Origin: Herpomyces periplanetae
Lineage: Eukaryota; Ascomycota; Laboulbeniomycetes; Herpomycetales; Herpomycetaceae
NCBI GenBank assembly: GCA_009733715.1
Contig: WMKJ01000011.1
Location: 1 to 64,000 of the forward strand
DNA: 64,000 nucleotides
Direction of reading: 5' to 3'
Below, in pieces: positions 28,401 to 43,300 of the stretch (position 1 is the first letter of the stretch; each line of letters starts with the position of its first letter). A model generated the notes under the pieces. The model was not told the DNA's origin. It worked only from the letters and a program-made list of their open reading frames with translations, and searched no databases. A program made the position numbers and the translations under genes.

Positions 28401-31400
28401 AACAGTTTCGATTTTTCATTCTATTTTGGACATTACCCTTTTATAACAATCATTTGTCAGGAATTGTTGTACGGATCTAATAAGGGATTTCTTAGTATGC
28501 TAATCTCGATCAAAATAAAAGTCTTGGGGGTTCAATTTCAGGCTATTTCACTTGACGTTTAAAAGACTGAATTTTTAACAATCTCGTCCATGTTTACGCT
28601 ATTAGCAAAACGAATAATAGCAACGTTAATGGAACGAGATGATAAAGGCTATTTTAATTGGTAGCTAATGGACTTTATTATTAATTCCCTGAAACTAAGC
28701 TTCGCATGTTTCCGTTAGGTTAAGTGACTATCGGGCATTAAAACAATGGACACTTTAAAATTGGAAACAAAAAAAGTGATGATATATCGGACTTCAAACA
28801 TTCAAATTATCGGACTAATTGCCCGTTAGACTTGGATTTTACGGGTCACTAATTCATTCTAGAAGTCTAAATTGAAAGTCAACTCATATTTACCTTTTAC
28901 AATGAATGAAATATTTCTGGGAACTGCCGTAATTGTTCATTTGAACATCATGGCTAATTAATAAAACATCCAAACTACAAACCACTTGAAAATGATAAGC
29001 CATATTATATGGGTCATGATGTGTTCTAGTAAACGTATTTCTTTGCTAGTTAACATAACTTCACGCATTAATTTCCATATGTATTTAGTTCCAAATTGTT
29101 ATGTCCATAGCATATGCGTATCCAATAGGAGAAATGTCATAAAACTTACTACTCTTAGTGTCATATTAGATAAAGATCAAAATTGTTACTTAAATATTTT
29201 TACCATATGAAAGAAATTGTAAAAAAGTGAATAGTGACAACTGCCATGATCTCCGATTGTGCTTTCATGCTTATCTTTATCCATGATTTCACTATTCGTA
29301 TCCTTAACGTTCATTCTTTAGCTCAGTCAAATTGTTATTGTGTAATACCGTTCCTAGTGTCAGCCATTATTAGCGTTCGATAGATAGTCTTCCAGAACCT
29401 TGCAAATTAAAAATATGAAAGTAAGTAACCTGTATGCATTTATCTGGGGTATCTATATGTGATAAGTTATTAACTTTCTGGAGAAAACTTTGGCAGAAAT
29501 ATAGTGCACTAAGAAATTCATTTCAAAAGTCTCTTGATGATTTCAAATTTACGGAGTTAATTTTCCTTATGAAAAGCTTCTTCCACATTCGTGCACTTTT
29601 GCATATTCGTTTTGCATTATCTAAAAATTATATGAAATTTCATGATATTATTAACCTGGACTATTATGATCCATAAAGTATAGTACACTATGTTATACAT
29701 TATAACAAAGGTTAGGCAGAATTTCTCCGAGAAGGGTGTCCTTGAGTTGCATCGTATTGACTCTCCAGAGGTCATTTACCCGGGTTTTGGTTATGTATAC
29801 ACAAAATGGGATCCAAGTTTTGAACAGACTTACTAAAACTATTCAAACCGGCGTGGAACATCATCATCACCATAATATGAAACACTTTGAAGAATTCTGC
29901 ATGCAATATATACTTGCCTATCTATATCTTTTGGTTTAACGGTGCTAAGCAAGTAATCTTGCCGATTTTATGTCTTTTTGGGCATACAAGTTAAGTAATA
30001 GTTACGTTAATATTGGTTCAAATCATGAATCAATTAGCATTATCCTAATCAGTTGTCCGAGTTACTGACCCCCAACACTAAGTTTGCGGGATCTTTAAAT
30101 TTTCGGTTTACTGTAAAGTAACTATTTCGTGTAAAAATTTGGACTATAAATTTCTTCATTTCGGGACTCTGCATGTTATTTCAAGCTTAATTATCGTTTT
30201 AAGGATGTCAACCGGTGTGAGCAGGATGTAGGAATTAAATTATTGGAATTAAATTAGTCAAATCAAACCATAGCCCTTTTATAAACTAAAGGCAAATAAC
30301 TTATCATTCGGTTATGAATAACTCATTTGAGATGTTGATATCAAGTTAGCAAAAGTGTATATAAATTTGGTATGTACCTGCATTGAATGCCAAAGGCTCA
30401 TTTGAAGCGCTGCAAATCCGAAGGATATAACCGATTTCGGTTTGAACTGGTGTATTAGCAATTGGAAACTTTGACAAAATTTATGTCTGTTTGTCAGGTC
30501 GTTTCATGGAAGATAGGTTAGGATTTTATTTCATTTCTTTTTGCGTAACTTGAGTCAAATGATAGCTAAAAGTTAGTTCTAGCATAGTTTGGTCGTGCAT
30601 TGAATAACCGATAAGTGATTCTCGCTTCCGGATTGTTTCGCCCATTTCCGATGAGAAGATATCCATATCGCTTTCGGAATTTGGCAAGGACTTGGTCTAC
30701 TGAATTTAGTAGAATAGTGATGATACAAAAACAGCATTAGAATCCAATTTAGGGAAGTTCTTTTAGGTGACAACGTTTATCTATAACGACAGCTTTACAA
30801 GATAATCTTGAACTAATGACCTTAATTTGTTTCTTGATGGAAGATAACGGCTTTTTGTCTACATGTATGATCGATCACCGCATCTTTGAATGGTTATATT
30901 AAGACTTCACTGACAATGGGATGTTGCTCATTCTTTGTAGTTTAGTTACGAATATAATCATGCAAATCTAACGTATACATTCATTGCGCATTATTGATGC
31001 TACCAGGGAGTAAAATCTTCCGTTAACAGTGATGATTAAACGATGGTTGAAGTTAGGAAGCACGGTAGTCACTACACTAAGTTTTACAAGGGTACATTTC
31101 TCGCATTGCACCTGAGTTCAGGTTTAAAAATTTATGGTGCTTATTACTTTTTTTGGAATTTGAACCAATTTGATATAGTACAGGCGGCTTATTATATAGC
31201 ACATGCTGCTTGATTTTCGTGATCTAGTCATACTCGATAGAAGATTATGAGCCATTGAACAATAATGTACTCGAAAACTGCGCATTAAAAGAGAACTTGT
31301 TTTCTGATAAAAAGGTTCATGTAAATTTACTTAATCTATCATTCTCCTTAACTTAGTTTTTCCAACTACAAACCTTAGAAACTACCAAGTCTTATAATTT

Positions 31401-33570
31401 CAAGGTAATGACAACATTTTCACGTATACACGTACACAGGAATTGTAGGATAATTTTACGCAATATTTATGATCAGCGCAGGAGCAAAACCTATAATACT
31501 TAAGAGGATTTGATTAATTTTCTGTCTTTTTACTTAAGAATGAATGATCAAAGTCATAACTAAATGTTGATAAGTTCGAATATCAATTAACTGATACAAT
31601 GAATAAAAGTATGGATGTTTCAGTAAAATAGTAACCGGGTGCTATTCTGAGGTTAATCATTCAGAATGGAGTTTGAGAGAAATGATCAGCTCGTTTTAAC
31701 AGATAAAAATAATGATTGCATCGTTCTGTGCTGTTTTGATCTGATTATAATGAAGATTAATGCCAAAAATTTGCGCTATCATGAAGGAAAATGCCTCGAA
31801 GTGTCTCTGCGCAGAACAGTTTAATTGACGAAAATTTATTCTAAGGCTTAAATTGAAACAGTTTGAACTAAAATAAAAGATTATGTATAAGGAGATAAAG
31901 AATAAAATAATCAATTATTTCACGCAAACTGTGCTTATGCAGAATTCGATTATCTTCCCCTTGCGCTCGGGCTTGATACATACAGAATTCTTTACTCATG
32001 GATTAACAGTAGATAAGTTGAAATTCCGAGATTCAATTCTAAGTCATTATGTCATTAAAAACATCACATATTCTTTCAATCGTACAATTAATCAACCAAA
32101 TAGCGTAATATATTTGTATTCAGGTCACAGTATCGTTAGTTACGGGGGGTTTTAAAAACATTGAAGTTGGCATATATTCTATGCATCAAGCAAACTTTGC
32201 TTGAGTAAAAGCATCAAAATTTCGCACATAACCTACCTTAATTCATACGGAAGACTTAACTATAAACTCATTAATCTCTCAGAACATACATTCCCTAGCG
32301 ACATCCGACCAATCTAACCTAGCAATACCATCTAGAAACATTAAACACTTCAAACTACATGCTACAAATTCGCTCAAACCATAAATTCATCCATTTTAGT
32401 ATAGAATCGGCGCCTCGATTTCAGCCCTATGATTGGTTACTCAATTTAGAAAGACCTCCCCCAAACTTATCTCCAATCGTCAAGTACATGATGCTACATC
32501 GCCCAGGATAGGAAATCAGACCGATTCCTCTTATCTGATTAGTCAATAGTTTCCCCACATGGCAGTTTTGTTTCGATCAATTTCCTCTTTCGGCAAACGC
32601 TAGTCTCATTCATCTTGTTTTGATTGATATTTGTCCCATCTTCTTTCCTTGACTTTTTCCTATTTTGAAAATGCCTTTGCCTTTGCCCCATAATTTCAAA
32701 CAGCCCTCAGCAGCTCGCATTATTCTTCCTCCTTTACATTGTCAAAAGTCAAGCTATCGCATACAATATTTTATTCGTTTTGTTCTCCATTTAGTTAATT
32801 AATGCTTACTAGGAGATATTCTCATAGGTGGTTTTCATTTGTTATACTTTCTATTACTTAGGAGCTTTTATCAAAGTGAACTTCTTATAGTTAACTTTAC
32901 TCCAATTATTAAACTATCCAGTTTGTTTCCAACTTCTTTGATGCATAAACTGGTAATATTAGCGTGAAAAACTCTTCAATTATTATTCATTACTTTCGTC
33001 CACATGTCCTTACCATACTAGATATGAAAATCTACTTACAAATATATATAATTCCTTATCAACGTATGCGTCGTTGAACCACCAAATTAACAATCCATGC
33101 TCGTCTCTACTAAAATGTTATATTCGATTTCTCTCGATTATATATTTTTCCACAATACTTTATATTAATAAGTTTTTTTCATCATTCCACTTCCTCCTCT
33201 CTTATGACTTTCTTCTTAAGCCCTGTAACCTAGTCTATTTCTTGCATCCCAAATACACCTTTTCCGCATCTAACTTTCCGATAGTTTCATTTTCATTCCT
33301 GAGATTATGAACACTATTCTATTATATCTACTTTCATCCAGTATCTTTTTTTATCCCTTTCCAGATAAATTATAATTTACTAATCCCAACTCTATCATTT
33401 AAATATTGTATATTTTTCCCTTCATCGATTTTCCGTTTCTTATTCTCTTTAGCATTCGTTTACCATCATCACTTTACCCTTCCATTCTACTACTTGGTTG
33501 ACCGTGTGTTAGCCAAATTTTTGGATATATATACACATTTATACTTGCTTCTTCTCTTTTATCTTCAATA
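25476..33570. other. 8-kb intergenic region without recognisable genes
   Basis: About 25.5-32.2 kb is AT-rich, mildly purine-rich on the plus strand and dense in stops; open frames are at most about 130 codons and look random. From about 32.2-32.6 kb onward it turns C/T-rich and stays so to the ATG at 33571. ATTGG (inverted CCAAT) occurs near 32430. A TATATATA run sits at about 33524-33532, only about 40 bp before the ATG, so it may be leader rather than TATA box. I see no repeat, transposon remnant, tRNA or rRNA. Confidence 0.5.
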
Positions 33571-35241
33571 ATGTCCAAATTTCCTACTCCACTTACAATG
33601 GGAAATGGACAAAACATTGCCAACTCAAAGGTTCTGGTGTGCTCTGGTCATAACAGTGTTAGATCATGGTCTGAAGAAGAAGAAAAATATCTTGTGCAAA
33701 CTCGCCTTCGAAAAGTTCCCTACAAACATATTGCCGCATTACTTAACAAAACTGAACTTGCTTGCCGTCTTCATTACCATCAATTGTCTCATGCTGCCGC
33801 TCGCCGAAAGCAACAAACTCATCGAAGATCATCCCGGTCCGATTCCTCTGCCCCTTCGACAAAATCGAATCCAAATCAATCCGTATTCAAGAAAAATGCA
33901 TCCTCCTCACAAGACTCCAAAAGTGCTAATCCATTATCATCCCCTATACCCATGCGGTTAAAAGAATTCACTCCGTGTATTTTGATACCGCAAACACCAC
34001 CGAACCCTACTGAGAAAAATTCAACAAAATCTCACGATGGTGTATCTTATCCTTCTGATAGTCAAAATAAATCCGATACTCATACCACTTCAAGAGAACC
34101 CTCTGGAATCATTTCGTCAAATACTTGTCATGCATCACCAGTCTTAGCTAAAGCTAATTGCTCAACAACTCAGTCTCAAGCTGAGTACTCCAACTCAAAT
34201 ATGTCCAAAATATCTTCATCTCATCCGTCAACTCCCGACTCCGGATGTCGAATACATTCACCTGTTAAGTCACCCTTTTCGGATCGCAACAAGCTTAACA
34301 TATTGAACTGTGAGAATCTTTTTTCCAAAAAGGGAAATCTACCCACTTCCCCCGATTCTAGTCCTGTGATTTCCAATCGCTTTCGTTCGATTTGTGATAC
34401 CCACCGCATTAGCTTCTGGGCCCATATTCAAGCGGAATACGGGCCGAATTTACCTCCCACTCAGCTTGAAAGCTTATGGAAAGCTGCTGTTTCGATGATG
34501 CGCCCTCCTACACCCATTGAAAATTCACCTCTCGAGTCTAAATCTAACAACTTGCCATTTTCTCCTACTCATTGTTACCTATCCCCCGACTCTAAGTCCA
34601 AATTAACCCTGGCGAGTCCTTGCTCTGGCCTATCTTCTTGTTCAACTGGCGAATCCCATTCAGTATACTTGCAACGTTCATCTCCAACTTCAGGATATAT
34701 GCAAGATGGTAATCAGTCTACTTTGGACTCCCTTCCTAGCCCATCCCTTTCATCAACGAGTAACGCCAACTCCCCATGCTCTAGTTGTCCTAAGCCAACC
34801 TTGACTTCCCCGGCTCAACTGCCCAACTTAAGTTCATCCAATACATCTATACCATCAATTTTAAAGCGGCAAAACTTACTAAATTCTGAAAATAATAGTT
34901 TTGGCTCATCACAGTTCACCCTATCCACACCTCCAGCTCAACCTCGCTTGGCTCAATCACCCAGTTTTCCTTCATGTAAGGATATTTGTTACTCACCTAC
35001 CATGAAAAATGATGCAGCCAGAACTCTTAGACCATTAACGTTGCGACCTTTGGAGCAGATATCTAATACACTAATTTTACCATTACCTACACCAACGCCC
35101 ACTAGAATTCAACAATCATTGTCTACTCTTCCTGAAATGGTTTTACCTACCTCATTACCAGTTTCTCTTGCATCCGCAACAAAGTCTTCAAACTCACCTA
35201 CTTCTCATTCTCCTCTATGGTCAAATTCTTCCTCACCTTAA
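33571..35241 (+). CDS. SANT/Myb-like domain protein, fungal family
   Basis: The protein has 556 residues in a single exon from ATG. Residues about 31-73 form one SANT/Myb-like domain (RSWSEEEEKYLVQTRLRKVP, then YKHIAALLNKTELACRLHYH) followed by an Arg/Lys-rich stretch. Residues about 271-309 hold a second conserved segment (HRISFWAHIQAEYGPNLPP). This N-terminal SANT plus later FW..I..EYG segment is a pattern I know from filamentous ascomycete proteins annotated only as SANT or Myb-like. The remainder is strongly Ser/Pro/Thr-rich, as expected from a C/T-rich coding strand. A nuclear DNA- or chromatin-binding role is inferred from the domain alone. It precedes the largest gap in the window. The reading frame is secure; the function is not. 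Confidence 0.85.
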   Translation: MSKFPTPLTMGNGQNIANSKVLVCSGHNSVRSWSEEEEKYLVQTRLRKVPYKHIAALLNKTELACRLHYHQLSHAAARRKQQTHRRSSRSDSSAPSTKSNPNQSVFKKNASSSQDSKSANPLSSPIPMRLKEFTPCILIPQTPPNPTEKNSTKSHDGVSYPSDSQNKSDTHTTSREPSGIISSNTCHASPVLAKANCSTTQSQAEYSNSNMSKISSSHPSTPDSGCRIHSPVKSPFSDRNKLNILNCENLFSKKGNLPTSPDSSPVISNRFRSICDTHRISFWAHIQAEYGPNLPPTQLESLWKAAVSMMRPPTPIENSPLESKSNNLPFSPTHCYLSPDSKSKLTLASPCSGLSSCSTGESHSVYLQRSSPTSGYMQDGNQSTLDSLPSPSLSSTSNANSPCSSCPKPTLTSPAQLPNLSSSNTSIPSILKRQNLLNSENNSFGSSQFTLSTPPAQPRLAQSPSFPSCKDICYSPTMKNDAARTLRPLTLRPLEQISNTLILPLPTPTPTRIQQSLSTLPEMVLPTSLPVSLASATKSSNSPTSHSPLWSNSSSP

Positions 35242-38200
35242 TCGTCAATATTTGATTAACGAACGGTGGAGCTCGCCTTCTAGCCAACGCAACTTAATCA
35301 TATGGAAACTTTCGAAGTTTTATCTCCATCTGTTATTTATTTTACGAAGGTGTATGATTGTCATTCTGATGATATTTGGTCTCCTTATCACAAAACATTT
35401 TTTCTCAAGTTGAAGAAATTTGTACACCTCATTCCATACCAAAGATTTGCCTTTGGTTTTCAACACAAAAACTACCACCACTACCACCCCCCCCAACTTT
35501 AGCAGACCCTTCAATCCTTCGAGACGTTTGAAAGTGCACACGCGCTAGCCAAATCATGCAAAGTTGACCCATGCGCACAATATTGCTCAACTATTTACCA
35601 TTTGGAGGTGTCATGCGTCATCATCATCTTCGTTGAAGATACATGAAATCAGACTCTAACATATTCGTATGTGTGTCTACACCTGTCCATGAATCGTATG
35701 TTATTCCGAACAAGTTGTGCAAAGGTCTCGATTCTCCTTTGTCATTCAGTCTACGCTAGTTAATTATAAACTCCTTGCGTGCACACTCCTGTTTGACTGA
35801 TATAGTCCTCTGATATTCACACAACTGTTTTATTGACTTTATGTCGTACGGTTTGATCAGTGGCAGGTTGTTTTGGATGCTTTCCAGAGATACTCGAACG
35901 GCTTTTACCCCCCAGGTGGCTTATATACAAGTGTAACTTGATGAGATTGAGTTAACAGTTTACTGGTTATCGTGTACGACCTCATGAACGGTTTGAAGTA
36001 TTTATGGTACGTGGTATAATGAGAAACGTGTTCATCCGTTTACGGTGGCCATGAGAACGATGTTTTTCCAACTATACGGTTGAAATAAAATTTAGTCGTT
36101 TGGGTTAAATGCTTTTTCCCATTGATATTTTCCGTCTGTGTTTTACTTGATAATTGTGGAGCTATTTATGGCTTGTGCTAATCGAGACGACGATTCGTAC
36201 ATTAACTCGTATAGATAACATGAACGGTGGTTTTAAGCTTGTTTCATTAGCTTTTTAAATTGACTTGACTACACATACGACCAGTCTTACTTTAACATGC
36301 GTTTTTCTTTTTCTCTTATCACGACACTTCATTCGTTTCAATAAAATTTCCTAAATAAATTTATGTGTTATGTATCTTTATGAATAAAATCAATCAAAGC
36401 GCATGAATTAGACGATTGAATCTTTGCCTATTGGGTAAAATAGTAAGTTTTCGTGGGTATTCATTATTGTAAAATTTTGTATATATTCCGGCTTGGTAAG
36501 TCCTTAGGAGTGCAAAATGAAGATAAAATAGTCTTATCGTGCCAATAACGTACTCATTTAATGGAGTTTTCGCAACATAATTTATCAGCAATAGCTTCAA
36601 GTTTATAGCCAAAACAGTTGAATTAAAGTTCAAAAGGTGATTCCAAATGTCCGATGTTAATGCAGAACGATCATATTTGACTTTGTTATTCGCAGAGAGA
36701 TACTCAAAATAGTATACTTCTAACATAAACTACATCTATGTAGCTCATTGAATGACGATAAACTATCAGAAAAATGTGTATGCTAATTGAATTGGGAGAA
36801 GAAGGATGATAAAATACTTGAACTATTAATTGGAGTCAAGTAAACTAACTTATCTGTTAAATGATAATTTAGCCTCAGAAATCGTGTTGTTCAAATATTT
36901 GGTTTATACCAAATAGTTGCATATTTCAGGAAATTTTTACCGCTGTTCAGTTTTCTAATAGATGAATGTTTTCTTGCATTCGCCAGATTCTTGTAGTTGT
37001 GATGTAGCTACTTAAATAAATAATTTATTTCACCTATTTTGCTTCATTGAGTGGTTTAAATAACAGTTAATCTTTTAGAACCCTCTAATATAGATCGAGA
37101 TATTTATTAACTACCCTTGACACATCATGCGCTTATATAGTATAACTGCGAATCATTCCACGGTAAAATTTTGGTTAAAGCAAAGAAGTTTTACGAAATA
37201 TATGAAAAGTTTAGCGAGTTAACTAATGTTGTACAAGTGATAGAAGCTTGGAACAAATGGATAACTTAGGTTATGATTAATTTAACCCATATAAAGTTGG
37301 TTCAACAGTATATTAAAACTACGTAACTTTTGCTTGCGTCTTATGGAACATTATAGCCATTATTTATAAGCATTGCAAAAAGCAGTTAAAATAAATTATG
37401 AGTTACGAAAGGTAAGATATACTTGTATTGATTAAATATCCGCTAAAATAACTGCTATGCCGATCAAAATCATCAAAGCCTCAAGTTTACTATTAATACA
37501 ATATTTGGTATATTTTAGGTATTTTCGCATGCACAACTGGGTAAAATAATTAATTGAAAAGAAAGTATTCCGTAACGAATCTATCGCTATAAGGTATACC
37601 GAGAAATTGAGAGAGTTTTGATGGGAGGGGAAACAAAATTTAGATTCCGGCTTACAGTGTAAAACATATCGTGATACTGCACAAAAGCTAATGTATAACG
37701 TTTGATTTTCAGGAACAGACTGTCCAACCCCATTTGGTTCAGTAGCAATTACGGTACGTAATTAGGGTCGCAGCAAATATGAACTGGAGGTGAACTCGAT
37801 TGTTAAATTGTTGCAAAGGATGACGTACAAATCATCTAATCTTTGAGAAACATTTTCAGCTACTCTGACCTATATTGTAACCTTGATCGTGAAACAAAAT
37901 ACTTGATTGGTTAAATTAATAAATCACAAGAGACTGGTTAACTTTTGTTGGAACTGCGTATAATACATCAGGAAATTGGTCGTAAAAACTTTCCTTGAAG
38001 GAATAAATTACTTTATGATTAAGAATCGATGAGATAGTCTTTGAGAGATGATCAAAATGGCTGAAAGTTTTAAATTGAGCGAGACATTTCCATCGTTGCT
38101 GATTTATAGCCACCTTGGAAAACGTCGAGTCGAACACAACTTCGAGAGACATTATGACCAACAAAAATAACAGAATCCAGTTATCTAATTTACCAGAAGC

Positions 38201-41200
38201 TCAAGTTGTGGTAAAAACAACTAAACCAATTGAATAATATATTTACATTTGACTACAAGAAAATCAATAGTCAAAGGAACACATAGCTTATAGGTCCCAA
38301 ACATATCTTATGATACTTAACCTAAACTTTTGGGTGTTTGCATCAAAAATTAACGTAAATGAATGATAATCTAGACCTGAAAATAAATTCAAACAATGTC
38401 CCAACTTGTCAATAGTAATTGTACTTCATCTTACTCAACCTAACACGATATATATGTATGATTTAAGTGTAAAGCTCCTGCATTATGATTGTCTTGATTT
38501 TCAGTGTAAATATATAATTTGATTGGTGAAATGTATACTTGTGATGAAATACGGAATGACTTCAAGTCTTATAAGATGAAATGAGGCCAAATACAATTTC
38601 ACGAATTCGACATTTACCAATTGTGACTGTAACGGAATTTTTTGAAGTGTTTAAGTATGATAACTACACGTTAAATTTATGTGGAATGAATTCTAATCGA
38701 TCGAACGGTCGTGAAACAGTTTATTGAATGATTCCGATTGCATTTTAACGGATTGTCAAATTGGAAGGAATATTTGATCATTTTTTATACATGCCAACAT
38801 TACTATAGAGACATATATTAGTTATTAAATGGTGAAAAAAACTTAAGTACAACCTTACGTATTAGCAAACTGACAGTTCTGGATACAAAAGTCAAATTGC
38901 GAAAACTATTGGTATAATTAAGTAGTTTTCCCATTCAAATATATATATGTATATACAAAAGTAAAACGGAAGTTAAGAATAACGGGTTCACATTTGAAAT
39001 ATGCCAACAATAGGCATTTTAATATTAAAAGTAAGGGCCCGCGAGTAAAACATTTGTTTAAAGTGAACATGTCTGAACGACGATAATTGCTCCCGCATTA
39101 AATTTACAAAGATAAAATGTAGTTGGTATAAGTTAAAAGATGCTGAAGATGTATACTAACGGCAAGAACAGGTTAAATTGACCGGTAAAGCATATACTCA
39201 ATCCAAATAATTTTGTGGATATTGTAGTTCCATTTACTGCACCCAAACTGGAGTAAAATATCTACCATGAATATACACGTATTTTAACACTACTTTACAA
39301 ATTAATCTTGGAATTTTTGAAATTTCATTAAGCTTATTTTATCGTATAAACAGCAACAACAACACGATTCAGTTCACGATTAAGACAGAAGTACTCCTGA
39401 GTCGCATAGTATTTAACCAATTGATTAAATAGACAAGCTTGTATCCAGGTTTAATCGGGTGAATTATACGTTAATCCTTATTGCAATTAAAATGAATAGC
39501 ATTTTAAGATAAAATATCCTAGTCAGTATAGAAATAACTATTGGAAAAGTTAATAGGGGAAAAGGTTAACCGCAAGAGCTTCGAATTGAATTAACTTAGC
39601 TAAATGTAAATTTAGTTAATATAGTAGTGTATAGAAGACGGTTTAAGTTAGGTATTTACAAACTAGTAAACGTTTAGTGGCAAATGTTATTTTTTCACCT
39701 TGCGTATTGATGCAAGCTTTTAAATTTGAAAAACTAAGAACGAGGGAATTCTCAAATTTGGCCGCTAACCGCAGCTCTGCATAAAAGCTCCCGGTTAATA
39801 TCAGCTAAAGCTTCACGATACAGTAATTCGGATTTAACGGAAACATCATTACGATCTGAGATAGGAAAATGTTCTAGCAAAGCACGTTCAGAAGGTTTCA
39901 CAGCAATTGGTTATTCAAAACTGGGAATAAGGGATGTTGTATAATCGGAATGCATCTGTTGGATGAGGCGAATGTTGTCTACTTGAGAGGAATGATAAGC
40001 TATGATGGATAATGGTGTAATACTTGTTAACAGTAACTTACAAGTGGAGAAGAACAGAATTGTCGTTTTAATACATTACACTCGAAATTGTTAGGTGAAA
40101 TAGAACCATCGGATTTTCCCGATTTTTTATACAATAAACAGCGAAACGACATCATCAAATGTTAACGTTTATCTATAAATCTATGTAGTAGTACTACTTC
40201 TATTGCTGGGCTTTGATTGAACAACTTGATATATGCAAGATTAACATGAATAGTCATATGAGGATGTTGGTAGGAGCTGAATGCTGTAAAGCTGCAGCTT
40301 TGTCAAGGAATGGGAACAATACACATCAACTATCTATTTCAGCGTTAAGACATGGAATCTAGTATAAATCCAATGGTGAGTTTTGGCACATGCATTTTAG
40401 CATGTTGGCGATAATGCGGTAGTCTGTCATGAAGAGATGAGAACCTTGTAAAAATAGGACACTTGTGATCGATATAATCGGTTATTTCTTGAGCTTAAGT
40501 CCGAGTTTTCTAGGATTTGTACATTTTATTTTATAGCTAATAAAATTGACCGGATTATTGTTCGATTCTGTATACAAAGCTATTCTTTACAATACACAAG
40601 ACATGGAGGTTTTTTGACACTACAATGGAAAAGCTATAAAAGGTGGGTAAAGTTTGCGATTATTTTGCGTGCCTGAGCTTCAAAACCGACATACATTTGA
40701 AAATGCACAATTTATGCTACAACTTACGTCACGGAACATGTGTACGGTGGCGGAGTCAATGATAAATAAATTTTTGATGCTACATTGCACGGGTTGAGTG
40801 AGCATTTTCGCAAGTCGTACGCTATTTCGTAAGAAGAATTTATGCAATTAAAAACTTTTCGACACGGGAAAATGCAGTGAAGTAATGATGGGACAAGATA
40901 TACACCAACTCTGCTGCTCAGAGTTCAAAATCACCGCTTCCTAGGTATATAATCAATTTCAAAAATCACGCTACGCATTATCGTATATTCAATGAAAGCT
41001 CATCCTTGGTTAATCAAATTACTAGTGGTAACCCTTAAGTTGAGGGGTGAGGTATGCGTTACCTTTGGAATCCTAGTTATATGGTAAAAATTTAGATATT
41101 GATCATTAAGATATGATTTCACTCAAGGGACCTTGTACGTAGGCCTGAGTGATGGTGATAATTGGCTAACGGAGGTTAATTGTAACTAAATACCCTTAGT

Positions 41201-43300
41201 GCAGAATTTTCACAAAGTTCGGATATATTCTTTTGGGGATTTTGGGTTTAAAATATACATCTATTGAAAAGTACAAAGTATAGATGTATAACAGTAAATT
41301 CTGTGTACGGATGAAAATTCGAAATTGAAACATGCAAATGTTTTGTTGGATGACCAGTCCAATGTTATTGCTAATTGGCATTTTAGGAGATATTTTATTG
41401 CGAGTAGTGATAAAAGTTGCAGGCAATCGTACAGAACATGAAAAATTGTATATTTGAAGACAAACACAGGTAGAGTAGAGTCAAGAAGCAAAGGGGCTAT
41501 GGTGGATAATTGATGTGTAGTGCCAGCAAAGGCTTGTGTAGTTTCAAAGGTTCCATGTTTCCTAATTGCTGGATATATTAGACCAATTAACAATGACGAT
41601 ACATTCAATTGGCTGAAAATTCACAATTTAGAGCATGGACAGACAACATTTAAGGAATGCTTTGACTTAAGATGAAGGTGATCAAAAAAGAATGTGGAAT
41701 GATTTCGAACATGCAAAGTGACAAATATAATCTTGCAACGTACGTAGAGTGAGTTTGTTTCTCGGGTGTTCTGATAGAGGCAAGTTGAGAACTAAGCAAA
41801 CTTAACTGGTTACTAAATTCATGTTTATAGGCTACACGAATAATGATTAAAAATTTTGAACCTCGAGCAGTCAAGAGTGAGTTAGGCATCACAGAATGTA
41901 GCGCATATGGGTTTCGGATCTTCATTTACGTAATGGTGTAAAAAGTAGTCAAGATAGTTTAAGTGGATGAAAACCGGTTTTTAAGATTATTATCATCTTG
42001 TCGGCAGTGAATCGAGGTTGTGATTGTGATGAGTAGCAATTGAAAATTTCAAGTGTCCAACCAACTCATGATATTTTATTTTATAATCATTTATATCGTT
42101 TGAGAATCCTGGTTGAAAATTGACGGGGTGCCTTTGGTCCTAGAAAACACCACTTCGACATCGAGTAAAAGCTATCGCAGTGAGTGGGTTAGTTTTACAG
42201 TCGAAACATTCGTGAAGTTAATAACGGTTTCCACTTGGGAATATAGTCGTTCAAATGAACCGAACGGCAATATTAGACAGTTTAGGTTTAAGGTAAGTAA
42301 GTTTGGCGTACGGGAAAATTGTTTGCGATCTTGAGTAAATGAAGAATTTGGCAAGGATTGGGTTTCGATGTATTAGTGTACACAAGATGAACAAGCTTTG
42401 AATCCTAGTAAAGTTATAAATCCCTGGTAAGGAACAGCCTGATCATATTTCCTAAAATCCAACTCTATTTAATCACTCTTCATACATTTTTGCTAATGCT
42501 ATTACGAAATGGATTGTTCATGGAAATTGAACGGAGATTTTATCGGATGAGTACGAAAAACAGTAGCTGAAAGTGTGAAGGACAATGTAAGACGCTTATA
42601 AGTGTGTGGGAAGAATCTTCATTAGAATTTCCAAAGCTTAGAACAGGTTTTTGTGTATTAATTTTACGTTTTGATGATATCTTAAATTTCTGTTATGTGT
42701 AAACCAAGGCAAAATAATGGTGAAATTTTATATCGAGGTGATTAATAGAAATGATTTATTAATTATTTAACTTTGGCTTGTAAAACTTGACACAGAATTT
42801 TGGCGATATTATATTGGTTCGACAAAGGATACAGTGGTAAATTATTCAGGGAAAGTAGGGCGAAAAGATTGTCAGAAAATTCCGCAATGTTGAATATGAT
42901 TCAAGTTAAATGAGGATATTTTCAATGCTTTAAATGGAAACAATTAAAGAGGAAAAAATACATGTAAAGGTAACAAAATATGGTGGAAAGGTATTAGTTG
43001 AAATGGGCTTTTGACGGCTGAATATTCGAGAAGTGAACTGGAGTCTGTGTATGGTTGATTTTGGGCGATAAAATTTATAGCATAATTATTTAGTGTGATA
43101 ATGATGTGATAATGAGTGTCTTGGATAGACAAGTGAAATAAGAACTTGAGGCGTAGTTAAGTTTGATTTTATGGTAATACTGTGGTAACGGCAACAGAAC
43201 CAAACAATGGGAATAAATCAGAAAAGTTTTGGTAGTTTTGAGAGCGGTCAACGATACCCTAGACAAGATTTGGTATATATATTAAGTTAATATAAGCGCC
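35242..43300. other. 8-kb AT-rich region without recognisable genes
   Basis: The first 0.6 kb after the SANT gene is still C/T-rich and is probably 3' UTR. The rest is AT-rich with many stops in all frames. The longest open frames (36394-36726 and 41261-41608, both minus) have the Leu/Ile/Tyr/Asn make-up of random AT-rich DNA and no recognisable domain. No repeat, RNA gene or mobile element is seen. Confidence 0.5.
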
